Origin: Carnegiea gigantea | Taxonomy: Eukaryota > Streptophyta > Magnoliopsida > Caryophyllales > Cactaceae | Length of the DNA stretch: 64,000 nucleotides | Assembly: GCA_029747015.1 (NCBI GenBank) | Contig: JAKOGI010000085.1 | Location: 62,001 to 126,000 of the forward strand | Reading direction: 5' to 3' | Shown here: in pieces, positions 52,661-63,235 of the stretch | Position numbering within the stretch: position 1 is the first letter of the stretch | How the letters are laid out: every line of letters begins with the position of its first letter | Position numbers and translations under genes: made by a program | The notes under the pieces: model-generated | The model's input: the letters and a program-made list of their open reading frames with translations, nothing else | Told to the model about the DNA's origin: nothing | Databases searched by the model: none

Positions 52661-54060
52661 TGATAATCTTCTAAAATTTTGCGATAAAGATAAGACATTT
52701 GCAAAAATTACTTTCTTGAATCCCAATATATTATCGGAATCAAACAAATGGTGTATACACACCAGGATATCTAGGAATTTGATAAACAAATCAGAGAACT
52801 TTTCGATGAAAGATTAATCAAGAAGAGCAAGAGTCCTTACATCAGCCTTACTTTCATGGTAAGAAATCATGTTGAAGAAAAGAGAGGAAAAGGAAAAATG
52901 ATAATCAATTATAAAAAGATTAATGATAATACTGTTTTTGATGATTATTATATTCCTAATAAAACCATCATTTTCAATAGAATTCAAGGAGCCCGTTGAT
53001 TCTCAAAAATGGACTGCAAAAGCGATTATTGACAGATAAAAATGGATGAGGAAAGTATTCCTTTAACTGCATATAGTACTCCTCAAGGACATTATGAATG
53101 GAGAGTAATACCATTTGATCTGAAAAATACACCTCAAACATTCCAGAGAAGAATGGATAATATCTTCAAATACCTTAATCATTGTTGTTTAGTTTACATC
53201 GATGATATCCTTGTCTTTCCCAGAACCATTGAACAACACAAAGATGTTGTCTTAGCTGTCACCCAAAGATGTATTGATCATGGTATTATACTTGAAAAGA
53301 ATAAGTGCATTTATGCTGAACAAGAAATTGAGTTCTTAGGCCTAGAGATGAAAACTGGACAAATCATCCTACAAAAATATATTCTGAAAAAAATGGAGAA
53401 TTTCCCTGAAAAAAGTGAAGATAGGAAATAACTAAAAAGGTTTCTTGGATGCCTTACCTATACTTTAGATTTCATTAGAAATTTAGCTAAACTGAGAAAG
53501 CCATTACAGCAGACACTCAAGAAAGAAATAAGTTGGACATGGACCACTAATGATACAAAGATTGTTCAAAAATTCAAAAAAATGTGTAAAAATCTTCCTG
53601 TTCATAATTTTCCTAATGAAGAAGATTTAGAGCTTGAGACAAATGCCAACAATGAGCAATGGAGTGTATTATTCAAAATCAAAGAAGGAGAAAAACTCTG
53701 CAAATATTGCAGTTGAAATTTTAACAATGTAGAATGCAACTTTTCCACGGTGGAAAAAGAAATCCTTACTGTTATATGGAAAATTGAATAGTTCTTAATC
53801 TTTTTGGCCCTAAAACTTTTTCTTATTTGAAGTGATTGCAAAGGGATACTTGGTTTTGTGAAAAAGAATTTATCAAATATGCAAGCGCAAGGTGACTACT
53901 ACGTTGGCAATTATGCATAACTAGTTTTCCTTCTCCATTGAACATATACAGGGATCGAAAAACTTTCTAGCAGATAGTCTAACTCGAGAACTCATCAATG
54001 GTGATCATTAGAGTAGAACTCCTACCAGAAAAAGAGGAAATCCATAATGAAATATCATTA
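52660..54060 (+). pseudogene. Viral reverse transcriptase and RNase H remnant
   Basis: The upstream fingers region (about 52780-53040) is stop-ridden. The 129-codon piece at 53042-53431 holds the palm: STPQGHYEWRVIPFDLKNTP, QTFQRRMDNIF and the catalytic YIDD at 53195-53206, then EFLGLEMKTGQI. Shifted frames continue through LAKLRKP (about 53480) and RNase H remnants (about 53620-54000), including a CNFSTVEKEIL-like block. The order and motif spacing are those of Caulimoviridae rather than of gypsy elements. The S after LVF has become P and several stops occur. Confidence 0.85.
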
Positions 54061-54136
54061 CTACTAGAATGGGTTTCTCCTTCTGGTAAAGTCCTTATTG
54101 ATAATTTAAAATTTCATACAAAAAGTAGATCACATT

Positions 54137-54409
54137 TTGGTCTGCTATCTTTTAGAGTTACAATTTAATTACCTTAGATGTCCTTATGATATCCAAGAAA
54201 AAATAAGTTCTTATGTTCAAGAAAAATGGTTTAATGAGTGGTATGCAGCCCGCATTGATGATGGGGACCATCTAATCAAGCCTTTGGTAACCCTTCCTAA
54301 TGGCTCAGCCCCTACTATGGAGTCCAAGAAGGTTAGGGAGGTCCATGCCATGGTCAGAAACTACTTGAACAAAGAAGACGATGGGCAATCCAGTTCTTCT
54401 GGGAATTAG
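54137..54409 (+). other. Unassigned 90-codon ORF at the virus/LTR junction
   Basis: It reads YDIQEKISSYVQEKWFNEWY, then a basic-acidic mixed segment ending NKEDDGQSSSSGN at a stop. I do not recognise it. It lies after RNase H and just before sequence resembling a gypsy LTR. It could be the end of the viral polymerase or part of the inserted element. Confidence 0.3.
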
Positions 54410-54419
54410 CCTGATTTTG

Positions 54420-55480
54420 TATCTCTATTGGAGCAAAATCTAGAAGGGGCAATTTCCTGCATGCACCACCCCCTTAAAGCTTAAAGTCTTAGCTTTCTAA
54501 CAAGACCTTTTGCAAAGCATTTGGAGTTCATTTGGTCAGCCAACGAAGCCAAAAACCGAAGACAGTGCACTGCAGGGCGCAATCCAGCACAGTCCGAATG
54601 AAGGGCCTATTTGGTTGACTTACCTTCCTCCAACTTTTGTCAAACTTTACGGCATGAAAAAGCATCTAAATATTTATCAAATCATGGCCCTAAAGTTGAG
54701 CTAAGGGACCAACTTGTGTTGGTTTTATCCAGCCAAAGTAGGGGAGAAATCCCTTTTACCCAGTTAATAGGTGTGGCCGGCTGCCCACCTTGTTTTTGGT
54801 GTCCCACTTGTGCAACTTGCAAGTTCAAGGGTCTAAGCTGATGTACTAAGGTTGTTTGCAAGCTTGACATCTCAATTTTGAGATTATTAAGCTAATGAGG
54901 TGGCAAGGTTAGATTAGATCTCTTGTTTTGTCAAATTGTACTTGCAAGCTGGCTTAGGCCATGTCATTTAGTCAATAATCAGCTTGTAATCAGCTCTTTG
55001 GCTGAATGTAAGAGGGGAGGGATTATAAATACCACCTCTCTTCCATTTACAAGGGACTTTTGCCAAATTGAATACAAACTTGAGCTTTGTCTCTCCAAAT
55101 CCTAGTTGCATATCTTAAGTGTGGCAATTTAAGTGGTATCCTAGGTCTCTTTATCTCAATTAGGTGGTGATTTTGTATCCTAATTGATCTAAAGAGATTG
55201 CCTTAGTGTTCAACAAGAGTGGCTCCTTTGGGTTATCTCTTGAAGACACTTGCGTTATCCTCTCTTTCCCTCTTCTCACCTCATCCCTTAATCTCTCTAT
55301 CATCTCTTCTCTTGGCAAGGGCAAGGTTAGATACATCAATTGACTATTATCATCATTATTTCTATGATATTTGGGAGTCTTGGTATACAACGATCTACTT
55401 TTTCGATGAGTATGGAGTTGGTGGTGTAAGTTTCCCAACAAATTCAATCTCTCTAAAATCCCGTCATCAAAGCTTGTGAA
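54420..55480 (+). mobile_element. Gypsy LTR-like piece inserted in the pararetrovirus
   Basis: Several blocks are collinear with the LTR of the 17.1-kb gypsy element: GGCAATTTCCTGCA, AGCTTTCTAACAAGACC, GGAGTTCATTTGG, then near the end CCTAGTTGCATATCTTAAGTGTGGCA, GTGGTATCCTAGGTCTC, GGTGGTGATTTTGTATCCTA and AGAGTGGCTCC. Similarity is partial, so it comes from a related family. The middle contains a TATA-like ATTATAAATACC (55021). Precise ends and target duplication were not found; it may be a solo or truncated LTR. Confidence 0.6.
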
Positions 55481-55489
55481 TACGGGATG

Positions 55490-56135
55490 GTACTTTACTT
55501 TATAAAAATCCCATATCCAAAGTACCTATTTTTCTCAAAATTAACCATTCCAACAATGCATGTTCCGAAGAATCCATTGGATTCTAACATCTCTCGATGG
55601 TCCAACAAAAATCCCAAACAATCAATGCCTATATGTGGAGATACATTCTGCACTAATTGAACAAAAATCCCAAGCCAGCCCATTATCTTATTCAGATTAT
55701 TAATTACGATAATCCCTATAATCACCGAGAAGAATGGTTTTCAAATCGATAAGAATTAGTTACCGATCCTGCTTTAGTTGAGGCCATCGGTTTTTATAAT
55801 ATTTATCATCAAAGTTGGGATTAATTGAACATTGAAAAACGTTAATGCATTGTAGAAACATTACTTTTGCCTATCACAATGAGTTCAAAGAATACATGAA
55901 GGTGGAAGGAGTGGTTTCAAAAGATATTTTTGATCATCTCTTTAATGTTGGACTTGAAAAATTCTTATCAGAAAAAAAAAAAAGAAATATCTTCTTGAAT
56001 TATTTGAGAAATGGGGCGTACAACATCTTCAATTAGATGAAGCTTTTGATAATTATCCAGATAATGATAGCCTAGAAGATATAATTGGAGATGAAGGCAT
56101 GCAGACTCTCAATAATGATGACTAGTCTTATCATC
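55490..56135 (+). pseudogene. 3' viral ORF remnant (transactivator position)
   Basis: Frames between the LTR piece and the promoter read DNPYNHREEWFSNR and LVTDPALVEAIGFYNIYHQS (about 55700-55815) and, in another frame, FDHLFNVGLEKFLSEKKKRN. This is where caulimovirids with separate ORFs keep the translational transactivator/inclusion-body gene. I cannot confirm the family from motifs; stops break every frame. Confidence 0.35.
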
Positions 56136-56199
56136 ATTAAAGGTTCTAAAAAGTGGTTGCTCCATTATTGTACTATTTTGACAAATATTAAGTCTGTAA

Positions 56200-56480
56200 A
56201 ATACAGCAGTTTACTGTAGCCATATGAATGTACAGTAGCCATATGAAAAATTAAAGTGTACTGTAGCCAATAAGGCATTCCATGTACCCCTATCCCCCTT
56301 ATAAAAGGAGAGGTTGAGTGCTGAAAAGGAACACGATCATTTGAACATACTTGAGCAAAAGAGAAATCGGAATTCTCCATTTTTTTATGAGTAAGCATCT
56401 CTAATGATCTTAGCTTAAGTCCCTCTTCAAACTTTCCATTGTAATATTTCCACTTTCGAGCTTTTAATAAAAGAAATTTC
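56200..56480 (+). promoter_or_regulatory. Pararetroviral promoter and polyadenylation region
   Basis: Three direct or near-direct copies of TACTGTAGCCATATGAA (56212-56268, the second with CAGTAGCC, the third with GTAGCCAATAA) precede a TATA box (CTTATAAAAGG, 56298-56308). About 30 bases on, AAAGGAACACGATCATTTG would hold the transcription start. An AATAAA signal lies at 56466-56471, downstream of the start as in pararetroviruses whose RNA is terminally redundant. Together these are the layout of a 35S-type promoter. Confidence 0.6.
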
Positions 56481-56799
56481 CCAATAGGAAATGTTATTCA
56501 ATTGAACCTTATGTCTTAAATATCATAATTTCTTGATAAAAGTCTCACTATCCTTTAAAAATATATAAAACTTTATTAGTGACTATGGTCTAAGGTAGGA
56601 AATGAGACGGATCTGTGCTGTGCCTAATCTGAGGAAGGTGGGGTTGAGATTAGTAATCTCTGTAAACCGAAAACTAGAGGAACGCTGCAATCTAGCACCA
56701 ACTAAGTTCAGGTAATGGTGGAAACTCTCTAGTTAAGTTTTAATTATTTTGTGAGGTAAGGTGGGCCGTTAATCACAGAAAATATAATATTTATAATAT

Positions 56800-57380
56800 A
56801 AGTAGTAGATTGTGATAACCAGTACCCGTAAAGTCATCACAAGAAGTCCAAACAAAAATATAAGCTTAGTTTTATTAAAAAGTCCCAAAAACTTGAGTAA
56901 ACCTCATTTGGGCCAAAAAAAGAAAAGTCAAAAAGTTCAGGGACCAAATTGCAAAGAAAAATTTTAAAAAGTAACTATTTCATAAAATATTGACCCCTGA
57001 TAATAGTTTACCCAAAATAGTAGGCACTGAGAATACATTCTAAAAAAGTTAACCCCTAAAAATTATTTTCATAAAATTTAGGTATCCCAGAGTTGCAAAT
57101 TGTCAGTTTCCTCCTTGTATCCAAATATTCATTGCTTTCTCAGAATCAGAAACTTTTCACCATTTGTTATAATTTCATTACTGGTGCAAAATATTTATCA
57201 TTATACCCAGCGTAATTGTAGTTTTCTCCTTCTCGCGTGAGCACTTCAATGCTTATCCCATTTTTTCTCTTTTTTAATAATCATTTTTCCACACTTATCC
57301 CAACATTGGTGCCAAAACTGAGTTCCTGTACTATATAGCTCATCAACAAGGAATGTGGCCATAATTACCCGGTGAGAGGA
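56800..57380. other. Intergenic, nothing recognised
   Basis: AT-rich. The first part may still include viral leader sequence; no end could be defined. Confidence 0.4.
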
Positions 57381-57383
57381 CCA

Positions 57384-58922
57384 ACCCTGTTATTTTCATT
57401 GGGAATTGTAGGTGTGAAATGAATGATAGGAGGAAGGCAGAGAAGGAGTTGGTAGGAGTGGGTACGAGTAGTTTGTGGTATGTGGGTGTGGAAAAGGGGG
57501 GAAGGAGTGGGAAGAAGTGGGAATGAGTTGGAAGGAGTTGAATAAAGTAGTAGTATTGGTTTAAGTTATATATTTTGTTTTTTAATGTAATCTTTTATTT
57601 GTGATAGTAACTATAGATGATAAAATTTCTATTTAAAGTAAAAAAATATTTTTCGCTTTTAACTCGGTAGTGAAATATTGTTTTGTGCCTGTTGTTACCT
57701 CGAAAAAATTTGCAATATTCGTTATTCATAAAAAAAAATTGCAGATGTATTTTTTGTTGATATATTAACCAAATTTGTTATTTTCTCCATAGGTGACCAA
57801 AATTCGTTAGTCGTTGCAGAAATTGCAAATTTAAATTTGGTGATGTTTGTTGAGCAACAATTATTTTTTAAAGTGTAGAAAATAAATGCATCCGCTAGTT
57901 GTGTCATGAATTGCGAATAAAAAAAAGACATCAGTTCAACATCGACCAAAAGATTTATCTGCTCATTGTACACAAAAAAAAAACATCCACAAGTTGTGTC
58001 ACCGAATACGAAGAACGAAAAAAATACACATCTATTCAATACACCGAAAACAATTATATGCAAGTGGTGTGAAGAACTACCGATATTTTGTTACCAATGC
58101 ACATGGAAAAAAAATCTGCTCAAAATACAAATATAATACATTTGCACTTTCTGTCATGAAATATGATCAACGCCCAAAAAAATTACGCATCCCTTCATTA
58201 TGCCCGAAAAAAAATCTGTAATTTGTGTCACGAATTATGAAGAACAAAAAAACATCTGTCACATACACAACAATAACCATCCATACTTTGGATGACGAAT
58301 AGCGAATATTTCGTAACCAACGCAAATGAACAAAAATTATCTGCTCATTATACACAAAGAAACCATATGCAAGTTGTGTCACCAAGTACGAACAAAAAAA
58401 AAAAAATTTGTTCCATGTACAGGACGCAAATCACTGTAGTTTATGTTAAGAATTACCAATATCTTGTTCCTAATGCAGATGGCAAGAAATATCTGCTCAA
58501 TATACAGATAGAATACATTTGTATTGTCCGTAACGAATTATGACCAATGTAAAAAATAAAATAAAATAAAGCATCTCTTCCATGTACAAAATCAAACCAA
58601 AAGCATCTACAAATTACGAATAACTAACATTTTCTTAACAATGCCCCAAAAAAATTATTATTTCGTCAATATATATAACAAAATTTACTTCATCTATAAT
58701 TTCCGTCACGACTAACAAATATTTCTATAATATCCGAAAAATAAATAAAACTTTTCATAATTGTTATTACACTGTCCTTACACACAATTACATAAGTTAT
58801 AAAAGTTTTCAAAATATGGGAAATAGTAGTTACATGGAGGAGCGAAAAGGAGTTAGTGAGAGTGGGTGGGAGTGGGAAGGAGTAGGATGGATTCATTAAA
58901 CTACGAAAAGAACAGGACCTAA
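57384..58922. mobile_element. Tourist/Harbinger-like non-autonomous element with internal tandem repeats
   Basis: The right end is GGTCCTGTTCTTTTCGTAG on the minus strand (58901-58919) followed by TAA, and matches the ends of the MITE at 59.22 kb. The left end is degraded (CCCTGTTATTTTCATTGGG from 57385). Subterminal GGAGTGGGA-like arrays lie at both sides (57430-57540; 58845-58895). The centre (57950-58545) contains three degenerate copies of a roughly 190-base unit built around CCAATATTTTGTTACCAATGCA and TCTGCTCATTATACAC. No protein was recognised. Confidence 0.5.
57950..58560. repeat. Degenerate ~190-bp tandem repeat
   Basis: TATCTGCTCAT-TA-TACA recurs near 57955, 58107, 58337 and 58489. 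ACC-ATATTTTGTTACCAATGCA recurs near 58078, 58303 and 58447. Copies are diverged and separated by A-rich spacers. Confidence 0.6.
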
Positions 58923-59219
58923 GATAGCGGCTTGATCGCTCCAGCACTTAGACCACTTAAATAGGATAAACCTGTTGACTTGGATTTCTAAAAATAAGCA
59001 CAATTTTTGTTTGTTTATGTATAAATCTTAAGCATCATCCAATACATTTTTATAAGCTTTATCATACTTTACTAGCTTTATAAATTTAACATCCATTACA
59101 TGCTCTAAAAGAAATATCGATCTCAAGATTATTTCTCAAAGAAACAAAAAAAGAAGTTAAACCACATAATACAATAGTTGCATGAAGACTTTGATCTACT
59201 TCATCTAAATTCAAGGAAC
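58923..59219. other. Spacer between two Tourist-like elements
   Basis: AT-rich; no feature recognised. Confidence 0.5.
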
Positions 59220-59446
59220 TAAGGGCCTGTTCTTTTCGTGGGTAAATTGGGGTGGGTAAAAGAGTGAAGTTGGTTGAAGTAGGTTGAGGTAGGTTGAAGT
59301 GAATTGAATTTTTTTTATTTGAGAACTTGGTTAAAATAGTGAAAGTGGATTGAAGTAAGTTGAAGTGGGTTGAAGTAGGTTGAAGTATGTTGAAGTAGGT
59401 TGAGGTTGGTATTTTAAAATTGACCCACGAAAAGAACAGACCCTAA
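59220..59446. mobile_element. Tourist-like MITE with TAA duplication
   Basis: Terminal inverted repeats GGCCTGTTCTTTTCGTGGG (59224-59242) and its near-perfect complement (ending ACAGACCC at 59443) are flanked by TAA on both sides (59220-59222, 59444-59446), the PIF/Harbinger target. The 221-base element is otherwise filled with an imperfect array of a GGTTGAAGTA ten-base unit (59270-59405). It encodes nothing. Confidence 0.88.
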
Positions 59447-60280
59447 ATATGATAATGATCCTTCAAGAAAAAACATTGATGCAAAGCATAGGTGATCCAA
59501 AAAGATAAGATCAGTAGATAGCTTTTGCAAGAGCACTATTAAATCAAGTCTTGGCGGCAGTATTTTTTTAAGTGTTTGTTATTGTAATTGAGCATATTTG
59601 AAGTACTAAAAATTGGTAGTTCTATCCATCAAAATTTTCAATCCAAATAAATTTTGGCCGCTTCTTAATTGACTCAATAGTTAAGCTGTTAACGTCCTTT
59701 CACCTTTATTTTCTTAAACTTATTTAAGTAAAACTTGTTAGTTTGATCATAGTGGCTTGACATGGATAAGAGGCTTTGGGGTTTGGCAGGCGAAATTGAA
59801 GGGCTTCTTTTTACGGCTTGTGGTGCAGTAATATCTGTTCATTCTCTTTTGGGGGTGAGGTAGCTTAGAGTGTCATATTCGGTTTAGGGTGGATAAAGAA
59901 ATATTAAATTAAAGGCTACATGCATCTAGAAACTCTATTAGAAAAGTTTGCTTAGAAGTCTGGCTTTTACATGGTTCATTCTTAGGTTATTTTATTGAGG
60001 TCATTAAGGTCTGCATGGCTCATTGTGGAGTTTCATTTAACCTTAATTTGCCCCCTTTCACACCATCATAATAGCTCAATAATGCTTTTTTTTTTTTTCC
60101 CCCCTGCAAAGTGGAAAAAATAATGAGTAATCACCTTATATTACTTCTCCTCTTCAAAATATATTGCCAAGATTGTTATCTTCTCTGTCTCTTTCGCCTC
60201 TTGCACTGCACTAGATACCTTCTTTATGGGATTAACACATAATCAATAATCATATTAAAAATGACCCCTTTCCCATCCTA
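59447..60280. other. Intergenic, nothing recognised
   Basis: Short frames only. A T14/C6 run lies at 60088-60105. Confidence 0.45.
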
Positions 60281-60299
60281 TTTTTCATAACTTACACAG

Positions 60300-60935
60300 T
60301 CACGATTAGTGGGACCCAACGCGTTATTGATGCTTATATTTAAGAATAAACCATTTTTGTTATTCCTTTGCATACAAACATGTCCTATCTCTTTGAAAGG
60401 GTTTATCAATATTGACCAAGACATGGATGCGGATCACATGCTCAGAACCAGGTGGACTAGAGTCTTTATGCTTGATATAACCTTTATGGCTTTTAGCAAT
60501 GCCCTTGATATATTTCTCCTTTTTGTGGAAATAAGGATATCATAACCGTTAATCGAAAATAGTGAGCGTTCCAAAATAATCTCCAATTCTTTTTGATCTC
60601 ACTAATGTCCTACAAGAAGATTGATCATAGGTCCAAGGACATCTCTTCAGGATCTTGTCCATATCTACCGTGAGCTAAAAAGGGAAGAGAGAAGTATCTA
60701 AGGCTCGCACTTTTAGCGTTGGAGTTTTTGTTAGCGCTCCTATTGAAAAACTTCAAGAGGAAGGGATTATTAATACGCATTTTGTTGTAAAGCCGAAATG
60801 ACACCTTGAAATTCTCCTTATCTCGCTCATCATCCATTTTACCCTTATATAATGTTCAACTTTGAGCCTTTGCCATTGCCCTGAACTTCTCAATTGGCTA
60901 CGTCTTACCTTATTTGGATCAAACATCAATAACAC
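60300..60935 (-). pseudogene. Possible LINE ORF1 (DUF4283-like) remnant
   Basis: Minus-strand frames around 60500-60360 read a SEHVIRIHVLVNIDKPFQRD block. Upstream is a FFNRSANKNSNAKSASLRYF segment. The pattern R-I-x-V-L-V-x-I-D-K-P-x-x-R-x-R resembles the DUF4283 region of plant L1-type ORF1 proteins (usually R-V-x-V-D-V-T-K-P-L-x-R). No zinc knuckle and no intact frame. Tentative. Confidence 0.3.
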
Positions 60936-61426
60936 TATCTTGCACTCCTAAAACATTGGGTTCTTATGACTTAAAAAATGGTGAAACCCAACTGTGACTA
61001 TGGCTAAACCCTGAAACCTTGAGAAAACCCCAGAAGTGGTTTTTTAAGAGAACTTGATCCCTTGAAAGTTGAAACATAAAATTGACATTAGTTAAGTGTC
61101 TTTCCATTAACCTCAAATAGCAAACATGTTACCAACATAATTAGTTCAAGTGATTTATCACTTGTTCCCCTTTAAGTAAGATCTCGAGTACGAGTCTTGT
61201 GAATGGAAAAAATTTGTAATGAGAAAGCTCTACCCCTTTATGGATCAACAATAGCTTAACTCTAGTAACACAAAAACCCAAGGATGAAAATAATTAGCAA
61301 ACATGTTATCTAGTGTTGTCTTATGTCAATTGTTTTTTTAAAAAAGAAAAATTCTTATTTCAAAATAACTTGTACATGATCAAAATCAACTTAAGGTTGC
61401 AGCTTTTAAAACTGGTTTTGTAAGTA

Positions 61427-61625
61427 GGGCTAGCAATGGGGCGGGGATTCCCTAACCCCGTCGGGGCCTCGCCATGAAGCAATGAAAATTTTCCGAATCC
61501 GTCGGGGTCGGGCACAGGTGAAAATTCTTTCCTTGGCAGTGGGGATGGGGAGAGGGGTGGGGCAGGGGAAAATCCCCCCTAGCCCAGTGCCCCGACGGGG
61601 AAATTTACCCTTCCCCGAACTCGTT
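61427..61625. mobile_element. GC-rich hAT-like repeat fragment
   Basis: It begins TAGGGCTAGCAATGGGGCGGG, close to the minus-strand end of the split MITE (TAGGGATGGTAATGGGACGGG). It is filled with GGGG(A/T)/CCCCG words of both polarities. The right end is not visible, so it is a fragment. Confidence 0.45.
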
Positions 61626-61629
61626 TTTT

Positions 61630-62310
61630 AGCCTTGAAGATTAAATAAAATTATATATATTCCCCTTATTTATTAGTTCAATTCTCACATTTTACAAGGG
61701 CATATGAGCACTTTTAGAGGGAAAGAAAAACCCTACCTACTAAATGCCAGTTAGCCTCTAGTAGTCAATAATCACTCCCCCCTCCATTATTTTCAGATAT
61801 GAGTTCCCTAATCCTCTTGTTGGCCTCTAGCCTCTTCGGTTCTTCTTCTTTTCCTCTTCTCTTCTCTTCTCCTCGGTTTTACACTTTTGCTTCTCTTCTC
61901 CTCAGTTTCTGATGCCGCTAGCCCTTGCTTCAGCCCATCACCGCTGTCATTTGGCACTGCTCGTCACCGACACTCGTTGGGTTCTGCACTTCGACTCTGC
62001 TTTTCTTCTATTTCAGTACTGTTTGACTTAATTTTTCTTTTTTTTGTTTATGTTTCATTGCCAGTAGACGTGGTACTGTATATATTAAGCTTTTGTATTT
62101 TTCGGTGAAAAATAGAAGTTCATCTTGTCCTACTCCTCTGCAACCTTCGGTATTTTTCTTGTTTCACCAAAGAATGAGTATTGCAGGGTTGTTAGCCTTT
62201 GCACTGATCATGCAGTGTTATCATAAATATCATGGATTTCGGCCTTCAGGACCTTTTTCATTTTATTTTTTATTTAGTTATTATTATTTTTTTGAGATGG
62301 CTTAGGCTCA
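61630..62310. other. Intergenic, pyrimidine-rich, no gene recognised
   Basis: CTT-rich tract at 61840-61900; short unconvincing frames. Confidence 0.4.
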
Positions 62311-62329
62311 GTACTTGGTCAAATAAAGC

Positions 62330-62730
62330 ATGAGATCAGATGTTAGGGATAGAGCAAACTAATTGCGGAAGCGTTAGGATGAACAATGGTAATCAGAAGT
62401 AAAACAACGATAGCATGAACAGAGCAACAACATACAAGATTTACGTGGAAACCCAATGTGGGGAAGAACCACGGACGGCGATGAGCACAATCAATCCACT
62501 ATTAAGCAGGGAGAGTACAAAGCGATCGTAATCACAATAAGTGATTCGGTCCAACAGCAGAATTACAATTTCTCTTGTAATTTCTCTCAAAACTCTCTAG
62601 CTCTTAATGTGTTATGGGATTCAGCTGTAATTTTTGATCCTACACAAGGTCCCTTTATATAGGGTCTTGAGAGTGCAAAGGTGCCTAACACACTACCAAG
62701 AGTGCAAAGGTGCCTAACTATCAAGAGTGC
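62330..62730 (-). mobile_element. Probable solo or partial LTR
   Basis: The minus strand has a TATA-like CCCTATATAAAGGG (62654-62661 region), CTCTCAAGACCC and a GGTTCTTCCCCACATTGGGTTTCCACGTAAATC phrase. That last phrase recurs in plant copia LTRs as a conserved CACGTAAA... end. Repeated AAGAGTGCAAAGGTGCCTAAC words (62671-62735) occur. Ends were not defined; assignment is tentative. Confidence 0.35.
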
Positions 62731-63235
62731 AAAGATGAATTTTTGGGCCATTAAACCCAACATCAGAGAATGTAATTATGTAAAATGAGTTTTCTTTTGT
62801 CAATCATAACTTGATTTTGTAGCCTAATATATGTACAAAAAGCGGGTGATTTAGAATCCCTTTGGTCCGATGCAATTCTTTGATGCTGTCACTGAAAGTG
62901 AATGCAGATTTGATACTCTAATGATCGAATTATGGAAGGAAAATAGTAAAATATTTTCCTTACTATGGTCTGTTAATGTTGAAATTGTGTTGATTATTAT
63001 TTATGTAAGGTTTGGTTCTAATTATGATTCACATACCACCTATTACAGTGTTGAATTTTCCGCTTGATTACCTAAAGTTCTTTTTAACCTCCTTAAACTT
63101 ACATTGTCTTAATTTTATACTACTACTACCTTCCCGTGAATCCATGACCATTAACCATTATGGGTTGCTTTCAAAGTTGACTTGTTTAATTCTATTAATT
63201 GATTCTTTTGTAGATTATTTATATACGCACTGATT

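Larger units (their letters stand above)
47600..56800 (+). mobile_element. Endogenous pararetrovirus (caulimovirid), near full-length, interrupted
   Basis: The copy starts at a tRNA-Met primer site (47620) and proceeds through coat protein with CCHC knuckle, a movement-like region, protease, reverse transcriptase with a YIDD box, RNase H, a further ORF and a promoter/leader region near 56.2-56.8 kb. That corresponds to one linearised genome opened at the minus-strand primer gap. Coat before movement before polymerase, in separate regions, is the cavemovirus/solendovirus order, unlike badna- or petuviruses. Subtracting the LINE (about 0.8 kb) and the LTR piece (about 1 kb) leaves roughly 7 kb, a normal caulimovirid size. 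Every ORF has stops or shifts; it is an inactive relic. Confidence 0.8.

Noticed and set aside
56165..56398. Minus-strand frame over the viral promoter
   Set aside because: No family resemblance, and the region is explained by promoter elements.
57301..57320. TTGGTGCCAAAAC considered as a retrotransposon primer site
   Set aside because: No LTR end precedes it and no paired repeat was found.
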